Source of the DNA: Pedobacter borealis DSM 19626
GTDB taxonomy: Bacteria; Bacteroidota; Bacteroidia; Sphingobacteriales; Sphingobacteriaceae
Assembly (NCBI RefSeq): GCF_000708285.2
Contig: NZ_JAUG01000042.1
Span: forward strand, 1 to 40,040
DNA: 40,040 nt
Direction: 5' to 3'
Both the position numbers and the translations under genes were made by a program. A model generated the notes under the pieces. That model was not told the DNA's origin. It did not search any database and saw only the letters and a program-made list of their open reading frames with translations. Below, in pieces: positions 15,351 to 23,143 of the stretch (the stretch's first letter is position 1; every line of letters starts with the position of its first letter).

Positions 15351-17768
15351 TTAATTTTTGCCTACCCTGCTTTCCTCATCGCTTGTTCCGGTTTGTCTGC
15401 TGCGGGCAGTTTTGATTTTCATGTTCCCGAATTTATAGGTGAAACTTAAGTTTATCCTACGGCTTTCCCATTCGTTCTGCCAATAGGTTTTAATGTTATT
15501 GTACTCCAGATTGGCTCTGAATTTACTGGTATTAAAGATATCGTTTACTTTTAAGGCCAACGTTGCATTTTTGTTCCAGAATGACTTTTTAGCGCCAACA
15601 TTGAGCTGATAATTTCCCAAACTGCGGAATAAACCAGAAATAGAAGGAGAATCGTAATAACCATACATCGTTAAACTGTAGTTTTTGGGCAAAGTGATGG
15701 TATTATCCGACATAACGGACCAGTTCCACGAGAAAGCATTATAGCCATTTCCCTGTACTGCCGATGTGGTGCGGTTATAACCAACAGAAACTTCGGTACT
15801 GTTGTTCCACCATTTGGTTACATCAAAAGGACTTCCGGTGGCCATATAAAAATTTGTTGTACGGTTCAGGTTTTCTGGCCTGGAGATACTTTCTTTTGTG
15901 CTATTATTCTGATAAATCACTTCCCACATCGCGCCATTACTTACCGAATAGCTCAACGTTAATACCCTGAAATTTTTAATCGAGTAATTAAATTCAAAAC
16001 TATTGGCGTAAGATGGCTGTAATAATGGGTTTCCCTGTATGGCAGTATAGGGGTCGGTATAAAAGGTAAAGGGATTTAAACTGCTGTATGATGGCCTGTT
16101 AATACTTTTTCGGTAGGCAGCCGTTACGAGGTTGTTCGAATCCAGTTTTAAGGAGATAAATAGCGTTGGGAAAAGTTTCCAGTATTTCCTGTCAATCAGC
16201 GTATTGGTGCCCGATGAACTGCCATTGCCCAAAGTCTGTTCTGCACGTAAACCTGCTTTGATCTGTAGGTTTTTGAAGCTCTGATCTAAAGAAAGATAAC
16301 CTGCATTGATGTTTTCATTGTATAAAAAGGCGTTGGTTCGGCGCGGATCGTTAATCCAGCCAGCGGTTTTTAGCGAATCGAAACGTACATCGCTCTGCGA
16401 TTTTACCCAGCTGCTTTTCCAGCCAGTTTCCATTTTTAATGTTTTTGAAAAATTTAAGCTATAATCGGCCTTAATGGAATAGATAGAAACATTGCCCATA
16501 CCTTCATTGCGTAAATCGATTGGATTGCCGATCAGCTGATCACTGGCATCGAGGTAATTATTGGTAAAGGTTTCGTTCTTGCTGTTGTCGTATTGAACAT
16601 AATCGGCATCAAAACCCAGTTCTCCGCCCAATGTATCTGTTTTGAAACGGTAGTTTAAATTAAGTGCATGGTTTTTTTCGGTATTACTTTGCGGATTAAA
16701 CATCGATGTTCCGCCCATTTTTATACCCGCTGCATTATAATTTACCGAATTGCTGTTTACCTTGGTTTCTTCAGGTGCGGTAAAGCCTTTTACCATTAAG
16801 CCCAAGGTATGTTTCTCATTGATAAAATAATCAGCACCGGTAGAATAATTTAAGCTGTTGGTTACCGGGTGCCAGAAATTAAGCTGGTTATATTGTTCGT
16901 CGCCAATTGTTCTGTTTAAAGTTAACCTGTTGTATGAATTATAGTGTCCGGCGTTTAAACGTACATAGGTACTCACCTTACCGATATTGTAATTCAGGTT
17001 GGTGCCAGCGTAAACTTTTTCATAACGGCCGTAACCACCGCCAAGATTCAGGTTCCCATTAAAGCCTTGCATTTTATTTCTTTTGAGTTTAATGTTGATG
17101 ATCCCTGCTGTGCCAGCAGCATCGAAAGAGGATGGAGGGTTAGAAATCAGTTCGATTTTGCTTAACACCGATCCAGGTAGCGATTTGAGGTAATTGGTTA
17201 ATTCCACGCCCGTCATATAGCTCATCTTACCATCGATCATCACGTTGATTCCTTTTTTACCTTTCAGCACAATGTTATCGTCCTTATCCAGTTTTACGCC
17301 CGGCGACCGGCTGATTACTTCCAGTGCATTATCACCTGCAGTATTCATCTGTTCTACATTTACAATCACCCGGTCTGCTTTTTGACCAATTATGGGCATT
17401 TTAGATATAATGTTTACATCTTTCAGGGTTTGAGAGCGGTCTGCCAGTATAATCGATGGAACTTTAACGGCGATATCTTTTACTTCGAATGGTGCAGATT
17501 GGTTTTTTCCGTAACCCATCATTAAGGCTTTGATCAAATACCGGCCAGGTTGAACATTGCTGAACTCGTATACACCCTGTTGGTTGGTGACTGGTAAGGC
17601 AACCGAAGCCGAATCGGGTAAGTGGATTAATGCTACTGAAGCATAATCAAGTGCTTTATTATTTTTATCGGTAACAGTTCCCGATACCTTAATGTTTTGA
17701 GCAAAAGCAGTTTGAAAGCTAAAAATAAACAAAGCAAAAAGAGCAGATTTAAATAAGAGGTTCATCAT
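15351..17768 (-). CDS. TonB-dependent receptor-like outer membrane beta-barrel protein
   Basis: The protein has 805 residues. A signal peptide (about 1-23, ending TAFAQ) is followed by a carboxypeptidase-regulatory-like beta sandwich (about 26-110; VSGTVTDKNNKALDYASV), a plug region (about 125-230; DNALEVISRSPGVKLDKDDNIVLKGKKG...VMIDGK) and a large barrel of the OMP_b-brl_3 type. It has no SusD partner next to it, so a classic polysaccharide utilisation locus is unlikely. The divergent neighbour is a LytS-type kinase gene, suggesting that the kinase/regulator pair controls this receptor. The transported or sensed ligand is unknown. A near-consensus -7 element (CATCTTTG, minus strand) lies upstream. 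Confidence 0.92.
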   Translation of the reverse strand: MMNLLFKSALFALFIFSFQTAFAQNIKVSGTVTDKNNKALDYASVALIHLPDSASVALPVTNQQGVYEFSNVQPGRYLIKALMMGYGKNQSAPFEVKDIAVKVPSIILADRSQTLKDVNIISKMPIIGQKADRVIVNVEQMNTAGDNALEVISRSPGVKLDKDDNIVLKGKKGINVMIDGKMSYMTGVELTNYLKSLPGSVLSKIELISNPPSSFDAAGTAGIINIKLKRNKMQGFNGNLNLGGGYGRYEKVYAGTNLNYNIGKVSTYVRLNAGHYNSYNRLTLNRTIGDEQYNQLNFWHPVTNSLNYSTGADYFINEKHTLGLMVKGFTAPEETKVNSNSVNYNAAGIKMGGTSMFNPQSNTEKNHALNLNYRFKTDTLGGELGFDADYVQYDNSKNETFTNNYLDASDQLIGNPIDLRNEGMGNVSIYSIKADYSLNFSKTLKMETGWKSSWVKSQSDVRFDSLKTAGWINDPRRTNAFLYNENINAGYLSLDQSFKNLQIKAGLRAEQTLGNGSSSGTNTLIDRKYWKLFPTLFISLKLDSNNLVTAAYRKSINRPSYSSLNPFTFYTDPYTAIQGNPLLQPSYANSFEFNYSIKNFRVLTLSYSVSNGAMWEVIYQNNSTKESISRPENLNRTTNFYMATGSPFDVTKWWNNSTEVSVGYNRTTSAVQGNGYNAFSWNWSVMSDNTITLPKNYSLTMYGYYDSPSISGLFRSLGNYQLNVGAKKSFWNKNATLALKVNDIFNTSKFRANLEYNNIKTYWQNEWESRRINLSFTYKFGNMKIKTARSRQTGTSDEESRVGKN

Positions 17769-17830
17769 CGTGTTTGTTTTTATAATTGACGATTCAAAGA
17801 TGGAGAGGTTGCATTAGTCTAAAAATTATA

Positions 17831-17915
17831 TAATCCCAACCCTTTAAAATATTATCCCAATGCTTTTTTGGGTAATAAAAGGTGTTGATCCTTAAAATGA
17901 CCAGGTTGGGATAAT
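17831..17915. promoter_or_regulatory. Four TTGGGATAAT-like motifs in divergent promoter region
   Basis: Two copies read left (TAATCCCAACC at 17831-17841, ATTATCCCAA at 17851-17860) and two read right (TTGGGTAAT at 17868-17876, GGTTGGGATAAT at 17904-17915). They form two nested inverted pairs centred near 17868, between the receptor and kinase genes. They are good candidates for binding sites of the neighbouring LytTR regulator, although they do not match published LytTR half-sites that I can recall. Confidence 0.45.
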
Positions 17916-17975
17916 TATTTACGTGTTTGGAATAAGAAAATAGGCGGTTAAAAAAGCTTTGTATAGTTTTAGGCT

Positions 17976-18983
17976 ATGAAAACAACAAAAACCATTTCCA
18001 TTCATATACTTTGCTGGCTACTTGTTTTAGGCTATTTTTATGGCGGGGCAATTATAGAAGGAGTTACTTTAAGGCAATCGGCTTTCAGTATATCAATGAA
18101 TTTTATCCAATTGATAGAGTTCTACATCTGTTACCTATGGGTTTATCCGAAATTCTTAAAGAAGAATAAAACGCCTCAGCTAATCAGTGGCATTATATTT
18201 ACTATTGCCATATTTATAGGCCTAAGGTATCTGATAGAAGAAGTATTATATTTAAAATGGTTTGGTTTTCATAATTATGCAGAAGGTACAACCGCATCGC
18301 ATTACATTTCTGATAATATTTACTGGAGCCTTGCCTATATTGTATTGCCCGCTGCGGTTTATGGTATTGAGCAGAGCTTCAAGTCAGAGCAGGTCAACAG
18401 AAAACTTAAAGAGGAAGTGGTTAAAGCCGAGCTTTCATTTTTGAAATCGCAGATCAATCCACACTTTCTGTACAATACCTTAAATTATGTTTATTCTTTG
18501 GCCATTCCTGTATCCGATCAACTGGCCAATGCTGTTTTGCGGTTATCAGATTTAATGCGCTATACTTTAAATGATAGTCCTGATGGTAAAGTGAGTTTAG
18601 AAAAGGAAGTAGAATATTTAGAGAGTTATGTTGCATTATTTAAGATGCGTTTTGAACCCAAATTTTATGTCGAGTTTACAACCGAGGGCATTGCCAATCA
18701 AAAAATAGCTTCGCTGATCCTGATCCCTTTTGTTGAAAATGCCCTTAAACATGGCGTGGTAAATGATGAAGCACAGCCTGTGCGCATTAAACTTAAGGTG
18801 CAGAACAAACGATTAAGTTTCGAGGTGAGCAATAAGATCAGTCACGCACAGAAAGATCACTCCAATGGCGTGGGTATGGTGAATATCCACCGTAGGCTGG
18901 ATCTGATTTATCCCGAAAAACATGAGTTACTGATTTCTAATAATGGCAATACCTATAAAAGCACATTAATTTTAAATCTATAA
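17976..18983 (+). CDS. LytS/YehU-type sensor histidine kinase
   Basis: The protein has 335 residues. The N-terminal part has four membrane segments (about 8-28, 40-58, 68-87, 115-131); the cytoplasmic part is a His_kinase (PF06580-type) domain. The phosphoacceptor His163 sits in LKSQINPHFLYNTLN, and the ATPase N-box is ILIPFVENALKHG with a glycine-rich SNGVGMVNIHRRL segment. No periplasmic sensor domain is present, so the signal is probably read in or at the membrane. The gene is followed four bases later by a serine hydrolase gene and then by the LytTR response regulator, an unusual order because the two signalling genes are normally adjacent. It is divergent from the receptor gene. Confidence 0.93.
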   Translation: MKTTKTISIHILCWLLVLGYFYGGAIIEGVTLRQSAFSISMNFIQLIEFYICYLWVYPKFLKKNKTPQLISGIIFTIAIFIGLRYLIEEVLYLKWFGFHNYAEGTTASHYISDNIYWSLAYIVLPAAVYGIEQSFKSEQVNRKLKEEVVKAELSFLKSQINPHFLYNTLNYVYSLAIPVSDQLANAVLRLSDLMRYTLNDSPDGKVSLEKEVEYLESYVALFKMRFEPKFYVEFTTEGIANQKIASLILIPFVENALKHGVVNDEAQPVRIKLKVQNKRLSFEVSNKISHAQKDHSNGVGMVNIHRRLDLIYPEKHELLISNNGNTYKSTLILNL

Positions 18984-18987
18984 TTCG

Positions 18988-20190
18988 ATGGTGAAATTAT
19001 CTAAATTACACGTTGTAATTATCCTTTTTTTAATTAGCTGTTTATTTGCGACAGCTTGTGCGCCCATTAGAGCAATCTGGTGGTGGCAGCCCGATTTAGG
19101 CGACAGCAGTAAGTTTAAAAATGCAAGGATTTTATCGACGAAAAAACCATTTCGTTTTGCCAGCGATTTAGCTCAAGCCAAGCATTTGAAATTAAAAACC
19201 TATTTAGATACTTTTCTAAACAGAACCAATACAAATGCTTTTGTTGTGATTAAAAATGATACAATAATTTATGAACGATTTGCCGAAAACATGGATGAAA
19301 ACACATTGCACCCAAGTTTTTCCGTAGCAAAATCTTTTGTGGCAACGCTGGTTGGTATCGCCATTGATAAAAAAATAATACAATCTTCGGATGATTTGGT
19401 AATTCGGTATTTGCCTGATTTGGTTAAAAATGATGCCCGCTTCAATAAATTGACCATTCAACATGTTTTGGATATGCAATCGGCAATTGATTATGATGAG
19501 AATAAGGAAACACCATTTTCTGCCATTACCAAATTGTATTACGGCAGCTCATTAGATAATCAAATCGCTAATCTTAAAATGAAAGGCGAACCAGGATTAA
19601 AATTCGAATATCAAAGTGTAAATACACAATTGCTTTCAGCTGTTTTAGAGAAAGCAAGCGGTAAGAAGATCCAAGATCTGTTATCGGCCTATTTATGGCA
19701 ACCTTTACAGGCCGAATCGAACGCGTTATGGAGTTTGGATAACCAAAAAACTGCAAAAGCATTCTGCTGTATAAATGCTACTGCTAATGATTTTGCTAAA
19801 TTGGGTCGACTTTACATTAATAATGGAAATTGGGATGGTAATCAAATCATATCTAAAAGATGGGTGGAAACTACCTCAAATCCAGATACGCTTGATAAAC
19901 TTGGTTACAAAAACCAATGGTGGGCTTGTTACGATTTTCGTTACTATAAAGATTTAGACGGCGCAAAAGCTGCATTGGCCAAGTTAAATGCTAATGCGGA
20001 AATTAAAAAGACAAAATACAACAGTTATTATTTTAAATTATTGGCACATGATTATATGGCGGAAGGAATTCTCGGTCAATTTGTGTATGTCAATCCGAAA
20101 AATAAGGTAATTATTGTAAGAATGGGTAATTATTCAAATAAACGGGCAAACTTTGAAAATTTTATCCCGAAAATAGGTCGACAACTTTAA
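18988..20190 (+). CDS. Serine hydrolase, class C beta-lactamase-like
   Basis: The protein has 400 residues. The N-terminus is a signal peptide with a possible non-canonical lipobox (ATAC, Cys24), so it is exported. The beta-lactamase/transpeptidase-like fold shows the SxxK motif SVAK (Ser112, Lys115) in HPSFSVAKSFVATLVG, a tyrosine motif in FEYQSVNTQLL (Tyr208), and a C-terminal GILGQFVYV segment in the place of the KTG motif. Members include esterases and D-amino-acid or cell-wall peptidases; this one is not evidently a resistance enzyme. It lies between the kinase gene (4-base gap) and the response regulator gene (12-base gap), so it is expressed with them and may generate or remove their signal. 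That link is inference. Confidence 0.88.
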   Translation: MVKLSKLHVVIILFLISCLFATACAPIRAIWWWQPDLGDSSKFKNARILSTKKPFRFASDLAQAKHLKLKTYLDTFLNRTNTNAFVVIKNDTIIYERFAENMDENTLHPSFSVAKSFVATLVGIAIDKKIIQSSDDLVIRYLPDLVKNDARFNKLTIQHVLDMQSAIDYDENKETPFSAITKLYYGSSLDNQIANLKMKGEPGLKFEYQSVNTQLLSAVLEKASGKKIQDLLSAYLWQPLQAESNALWSLDNQKTAKAFCCINATANDFAKLGRLYINNGNWDGNQIISKRWVETTSNPDTLDKLGYKNQWWACYDFRYYKDLDGAKAALAKLNANAEIKKTKYNSYYFKLLAHDYMAEGILGQFVYVNPKNKVIIVRMGNYSNKRANFENFIPKIGRQL

Positions 20191-20202
20191 TATATTTCAA
20201 AC

Positions 20203-20937
20203 ATGATCCGCTGTTTAGCTGTTGATGACGAATCTTACGCATCAGATATTATTGCCACATTTATAAATAAAACTCCTTTTTTGGAGTTGACAGGTACAAC
20301 AACCAATGCTTTTGAAGCACTTAACCTGGTTCAGGAAGGTAAAGTTGATCTTGTTTTTTTAGACATACAGATGCCAGAGTTAACCGGCATCCAGTTTTTG
20401 AAAATCTGCGGCGGTAAATGCAAAGTAATCCTAACCACCGCTTATCCCGAATACGCCTTAGAAGGTTTTGACCTAGATGTGGTAGACTATCTGCTTAAGC
20501 CGATTTCATACGAGCGCTTTTATAAAGCAGCTACTAAAGCACAACAGATTTTAATGCCTGTGATACCTGTGCAACAAGAAGTGGTTATTCAGCAAGTAGC
20601 ACAGGGAAGCGATTTTATTTTCATTAAAGGTGATACCAAGAACAAGTTTATCAAGGTTAATTATGAAGATATCCTATACATTGAAGGATTGAAAAACTAT
20701 GTTTCAGTTTATACCGCCACCCAAAGGATTGTGACCTACCAGGCACTGCGTGAGCTGGAAACTGAGCTGCCCCGACCGCCTTTTTACCGCATCCATAAAT
20801 CGTACATTATCTCTATCGAAAAAATTAAGATGATAGATGGGAATACCGTTTATATTAGCGACGAAGCGATTCCCATCGGCGAAACCTATAAAGAAGAATT
20901 TTTTAAAGTGGTGAGGGAAGGGAAGAAGAATGGGTAG
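20203..20937 (+). CDS. LytTR family response regulator
   Basis: The protein has 244 residues. The receiver domain (about 1-120) has the acidic pair in VDDE (8-10), the phosphorylation site Asp54 in VFLDIQMPELTG, and a conserved Lys in DYLLKPISYERF. A LytTR DNA-binding domain follows (about 140-240), with FIKVNYEDILYIEGLKNYVSVYT and FYRIHKSYIIS as its signature. It is the natural partner of the kinase at 17976-18983 despite the gene between them. Likely targets are the divergent receptor promoter and its own operon. A GGTTAATTGT repeat begins four bases after the stop codon. Confidence 0.95.
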   Translation: MIRCLAVDDESYASDIIATFINKTPFLELTGTTTNAFEALNLVQEGKVDLVFLDIQMPELTGIQFLKICGGKCKVILTTAYPEYALEGFDLDVVDYLLKPISYERFYKAATKAQQILMPVIPVQQEVVIQQVAQGSDFIFIKGDTKNKFIKVNYEDILYIEGLKNYVSVYTATQRIVTYQALRELETELPRPPFYRIHKSYIISIEKIKMIDGNTVYISDEAIPIGETYKEEFFKVVREGKKNG

Positions 20938-20940
20938 ATT

Positions 20941-20975
20941 GGTTAATTGTATAAATCGGTTAACTGGTTAATTGT
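20941..20975. repeat. GGTTAATTGT-family repeat, half copy C
   Basis: Two GGTTAATTGT blocks flank an AATCGGTTAACTG block that is identical to the inner arm of copy B at 15282-15294. The matching right arm is missing here, so this looks like half of the palindrome. Confidence 0.55.
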
Positions 20976-21032
20976 CGAGGGTTTGATTGCTAAATTGTTG
21001 GGATGAACTCTAGTAAACCAATTTCTACATTA

Positions 21033-21213
21033 ATGTTCTAAATCCCTTAATGATAAAAAAGGTAAAGACTAAAGCTCAAAGTAAAATCTGTGCAAATTCG
21101 TGTTTTCGTATCAAAAGACTAGCCACATAGATTCTGAAATAAATTCACATGACGCACCTCATTTCGACTTGTGCTTAAAAACTTCATGTTCTTAATCCCT
21201 TAATGGTAAAAAA
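21033..21213. repeat. 28-bp direct repeat pair (CTTAATG type)
   Basis: The 28 bases at 21033-21060 and 21186-21213 differ at only two positions and lie 153 bases apart in the same orientation. Both contain ATGTTCT, ATCCCTTAATG and a run of A. A related inverted block with CATTAAG and CATTAAGG lies at 21238-21262. Confidence 0.6.
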
Positions 21214-21262
21214 CCTTTTATGCTTTGGTTTTTGGGATCATTAAGAAGTTGAGGACATTAAG

Positions 21263-21354
21263 GCGGGTTGGTTAATTGTTGAAGGTTTGATTTGGGGAGT
21301 CATCTTCGGTTAACCCGCTAACTAGTTTTAACAATTCAACAATCAATTAACCAA
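21263..21354. repeat. GGTTAATTG-family long palindrome, copy D
   Basis: GCGGGTT (21263-21269) pairs with AACCCGC (21312-21318), and the TTGGTTAATTG block starting at 21269 pairs with a slightly longer inverted copy at 21335-21354. The two pairings overlap in order and cannot all form at once, suggesting alternative folds or two merged elements. Confidence 0.55.
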
Positions 21355-21461
21355 TTTAAACAGTTAACCGATTAACCAACCTAACAGTGTGCATAAATTT
21401 TCCGTATTATTTCTTCCGATTTTTTTAAGTTTGCTGTATAAAGATTAAATCAAACATCACC

Positions 21462-21929
21462 ATGCAAGAAACGAATTCGCTAAACCAGGTTGCAGAATTT
21501 CATACTACCTTTAAACATCCAATTTTAGAAAGTCCTGTTATTCCTTCAAAACAGAGAGCCAATTTGCGTATTTCGCTTTTAGCCGAAGAGTTGAAAGAAC
21601 TGCAGGAAGCAGTAGAAAATGACGATCTGGTAGAAGTTGCTGATGCCCTTTGCGATCTGCAGTATGTTTTGGCTGGTGCCATCCACGAGTTCGGCCTGGG
21701 CGGAAAATTTAAAACTTTATTTGATGAAGTTCACCGCTCTAATATGAGCAAAGCCTGTAAAACGGTAGAAGAGGCTGAACAAACCATTCAGTTTTACTTA
21801 AATAAAGACCAGACCGAATCTTATTACAAAGAAATCGACGGACTGTTTTTGGTATTCAGGAAGTCTGATGACAAAACTTTAAAATCAATCAACTATTCGC
21901 CAGCTGATTTAAAATCACATTTGGTTTAA
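21462..21929 (+). CDS. MazG-like nucleoside triphosphate pyrophosphohydrolase
   Basis: The protein has 155 residues of the all-alpha NTP pyrophosphohydrolase type. The metal-binding signature EExxE...ExxD is present: EELKE (42-46) and EVAD (58-61) in LVEVADALCDLQYVLAGA. Such enzymes split NTPs or phosphoribosyl-ATP into a monophosphate and pyrophosphate; this one is closest in layout to the phosphoribosyl-ATP-pyrophosphohydrolase-like group found as single proteins, but no his genes are near. House-cleaning of damaged nucleotides is an alternative. The protein is cytoplasmic. The disrupted alpha/beta hydrolase gene starts 18 bases downstream on the same strand, so the two were probably one transcript. 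Confidence 0.88.
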   Translation: MQETNSLNQVAEFHTTFKHPILESPVIPSKQRANLRISLLAEELKELQEAVENDDLVEVADALCDLQYVLAGAIHEFGLGGKFKTLFDEVHRSNMSKACKTVEEAEQTIQFYLNKDQTESYYKEIDGLFLVFRKSDDKTLKSINYSPADLKSHLV

Positions 21930-21947
21930 CCCATAAATAAGCTCGAA

Positions 21948-22787
21948 TTGAAAAGGCTAAAACAAATTGTAAACGAGCTTAAATTAACACAGGCAGCGCC
22001 TGATGCAGCTTTAATGCGTGAGTTTATTTTCTACTCACCCAAAATGCCATTGCGCCTGCATCAGGAACAGCTGGTCGCTGTATCAAAGCAGTTTAGCCTC
22101 AAGGTTTTTGATGCCTATTTTACCAATGCCGATAAGCATTAACTGCTTTAGCTGGGGGAATGGAAAACGTAAAGTGTTACTTACGCATGGCTGGGCTTCG
22201 AAGGCTTTAGATTTTTATGAGCTGATTATTGAACTCCTGAAAATAGATGACCTGGAAATCATTGCTTTTGATGCACCTGGCAACGGAAGTTCAATCTCTG
22301 AATTTTCCAACCTGATGTTATATGCTGGTTCAGTAAAATCTATTGCCTTAAACTATGCGCATCCTGATGCCTTAATTGGGCATTCGTTGGGTGGAATGGC
22401 CAACGTAATTGCGCTGCAGGAGCTCGGTTTACCCCCAATCTGCTTATTAGCGTCGCACCGTTAATCAGACTTAAAGAAAACTTCGAGCAGAGTTTAGATT
22501 CGGTAAACATCGGAACTAAAGATCAGGATATCTTTTTCAACAACTTTGCCAAAGAGTTCCCCGTTCCTGTAAGCCACTTTAACCTAACCGAACTGTATCA
22601 ACTAAGTCCGGATTTAAATCATTTCCTGGCATTCGATCCAGCTGATCATATTTCGCCATTCCCATTCCTTAAAGAATTCCTGGATAAATATCCTGCAATA
22701 ACTCCAAAATCTTTTGAAGACGTGGGACATTATAAAATCCTCAAATCGGTTGAGGTAATTGAAGATATTTTGCAGAGAATTAATTAA
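21948..22787 (+). pseudogene. Alpha/beta hydrolase with two compensating frameshifts
   Basis: A single hydrolase of about 279 residues can be read only by changing frame twice. Frame 1 starts at a TTG (MKRLKQIVNELKL) and stops at 22140-22142 after TNADKH. The reading continues one base later (INCFSWGNGKRKVLLTHGW...), passes the intact nucleophile elbow GHSLGGMANV, and stops at 22464. From about 22440 the original frame resumes (LISVAPLIRLKENFEQSLDS...) to TAA at 22785-22787. One extra base near 22135-22142 and one missing base in a C run at 22432-22436 explain both. The TTG start may be a third change. Everything else looks conserved, so this is a recent pseudogene or a sequencing artefact. 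Confidence 0.85.
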
Positions 22788-22792
22788 TGATC

Positions 22793-22903
22793 GTCATTTC
22801 GACTGAAGCACAGTCCCGAAATTTTGGGAGAGAAATCAGTTAAGAAAATTCTGTTAGTTAATTCATAGATTTCTCGACTTTATTGCACTCTTCTCGAAAT
22901 GAC
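22793..22903. repeat. GTCATTTCGA-family nested palindrome
   Basis: Outer arms GTCATTTCGA (22793-22802) and TCGAAATGAC (22894-22903) are perfect. Inside, GAGAAATC (22830-22837) pairs with GATTTCTC (22868-22875), and there is a small CCCGAAATTTTGGG hairpin. Partial copies (GTCATTTCGA followed by GAGAAATC) occur at 34955-34990 and 39715-39750. Confidence 0.75.
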
Positions 22904-23074
22904 ATCTGTTATATAGAATTTTATTGATAAAGAATTGAAGAAGTGTCAGATAGTAATACCTGGCATCACGAAAATTAACCTAAAAGCCCATTACGACGCG
23001 CTTGTAATTCTACACCATAGCTTCCAACCTCCGTCTTCTGTCTTCCGACTAAATAATCCCATATTATCCCCATC

Positions 23075-23105
23075 CATAACAGTGCATAACAGTTAAAATT
23101 ACTGT
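23075..23105. promoter_or_regulatory. Candidate operator of the rha operon
   Basis: CATAACAGTG (23075-23084) is repeated directly as CATAACAGTT (23085-23094), exactly one helical turn apart. The second copy also forms an inverted pair with ACTGT (23101-23105). The GntR-type regulator encoded at the end of the operon is the likely ligand, but this is inference. Confidence 0.4.
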
Positions 23106-23143
23106 ATATTCTATTTTAGAGCAACCAAATATATTAATAGAGC

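Larger units (their letters stand above)
20938..21461. other. 524-bp gene-free region with three repeat types
   Basis: No credible gene is visible. It holds GGTTAATTGT blocks on the left (20941-20975), a 28-bp imperfect direct repeat (21033-21060 and 21186-21213), and a long palindromic element on the right (21263-21354) followed by more TTAACC blocks to about 21385. The last 70 bases should contain the promoter of the pyrophosphohydrolase gene, but no clean -7 box is seen. Confidence 0.5.
22788..23143. other. 356-bp region upstream of the rha operon
   Basis: No gene is seen. The left part is a GTCATTTCGA-family palindromic element (22793-22903). The right part should contain the rha promoter. 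It has a 10-bp direct repeat and an ACAGT/ACTGT pair at 23075-23105, 39 bases or more before the rhaT start, but no clean -33/-7 promoter, which suits a regulated operon. Confidence 0.5.

Noticed and set aside
18988..20190. Antibiotic-resistance beta-lactamase
   Set aside because: The protein lacks a KTG motif and has the layout of the broad serine hydrolase/esterase group; its context is signalling, not resistance.
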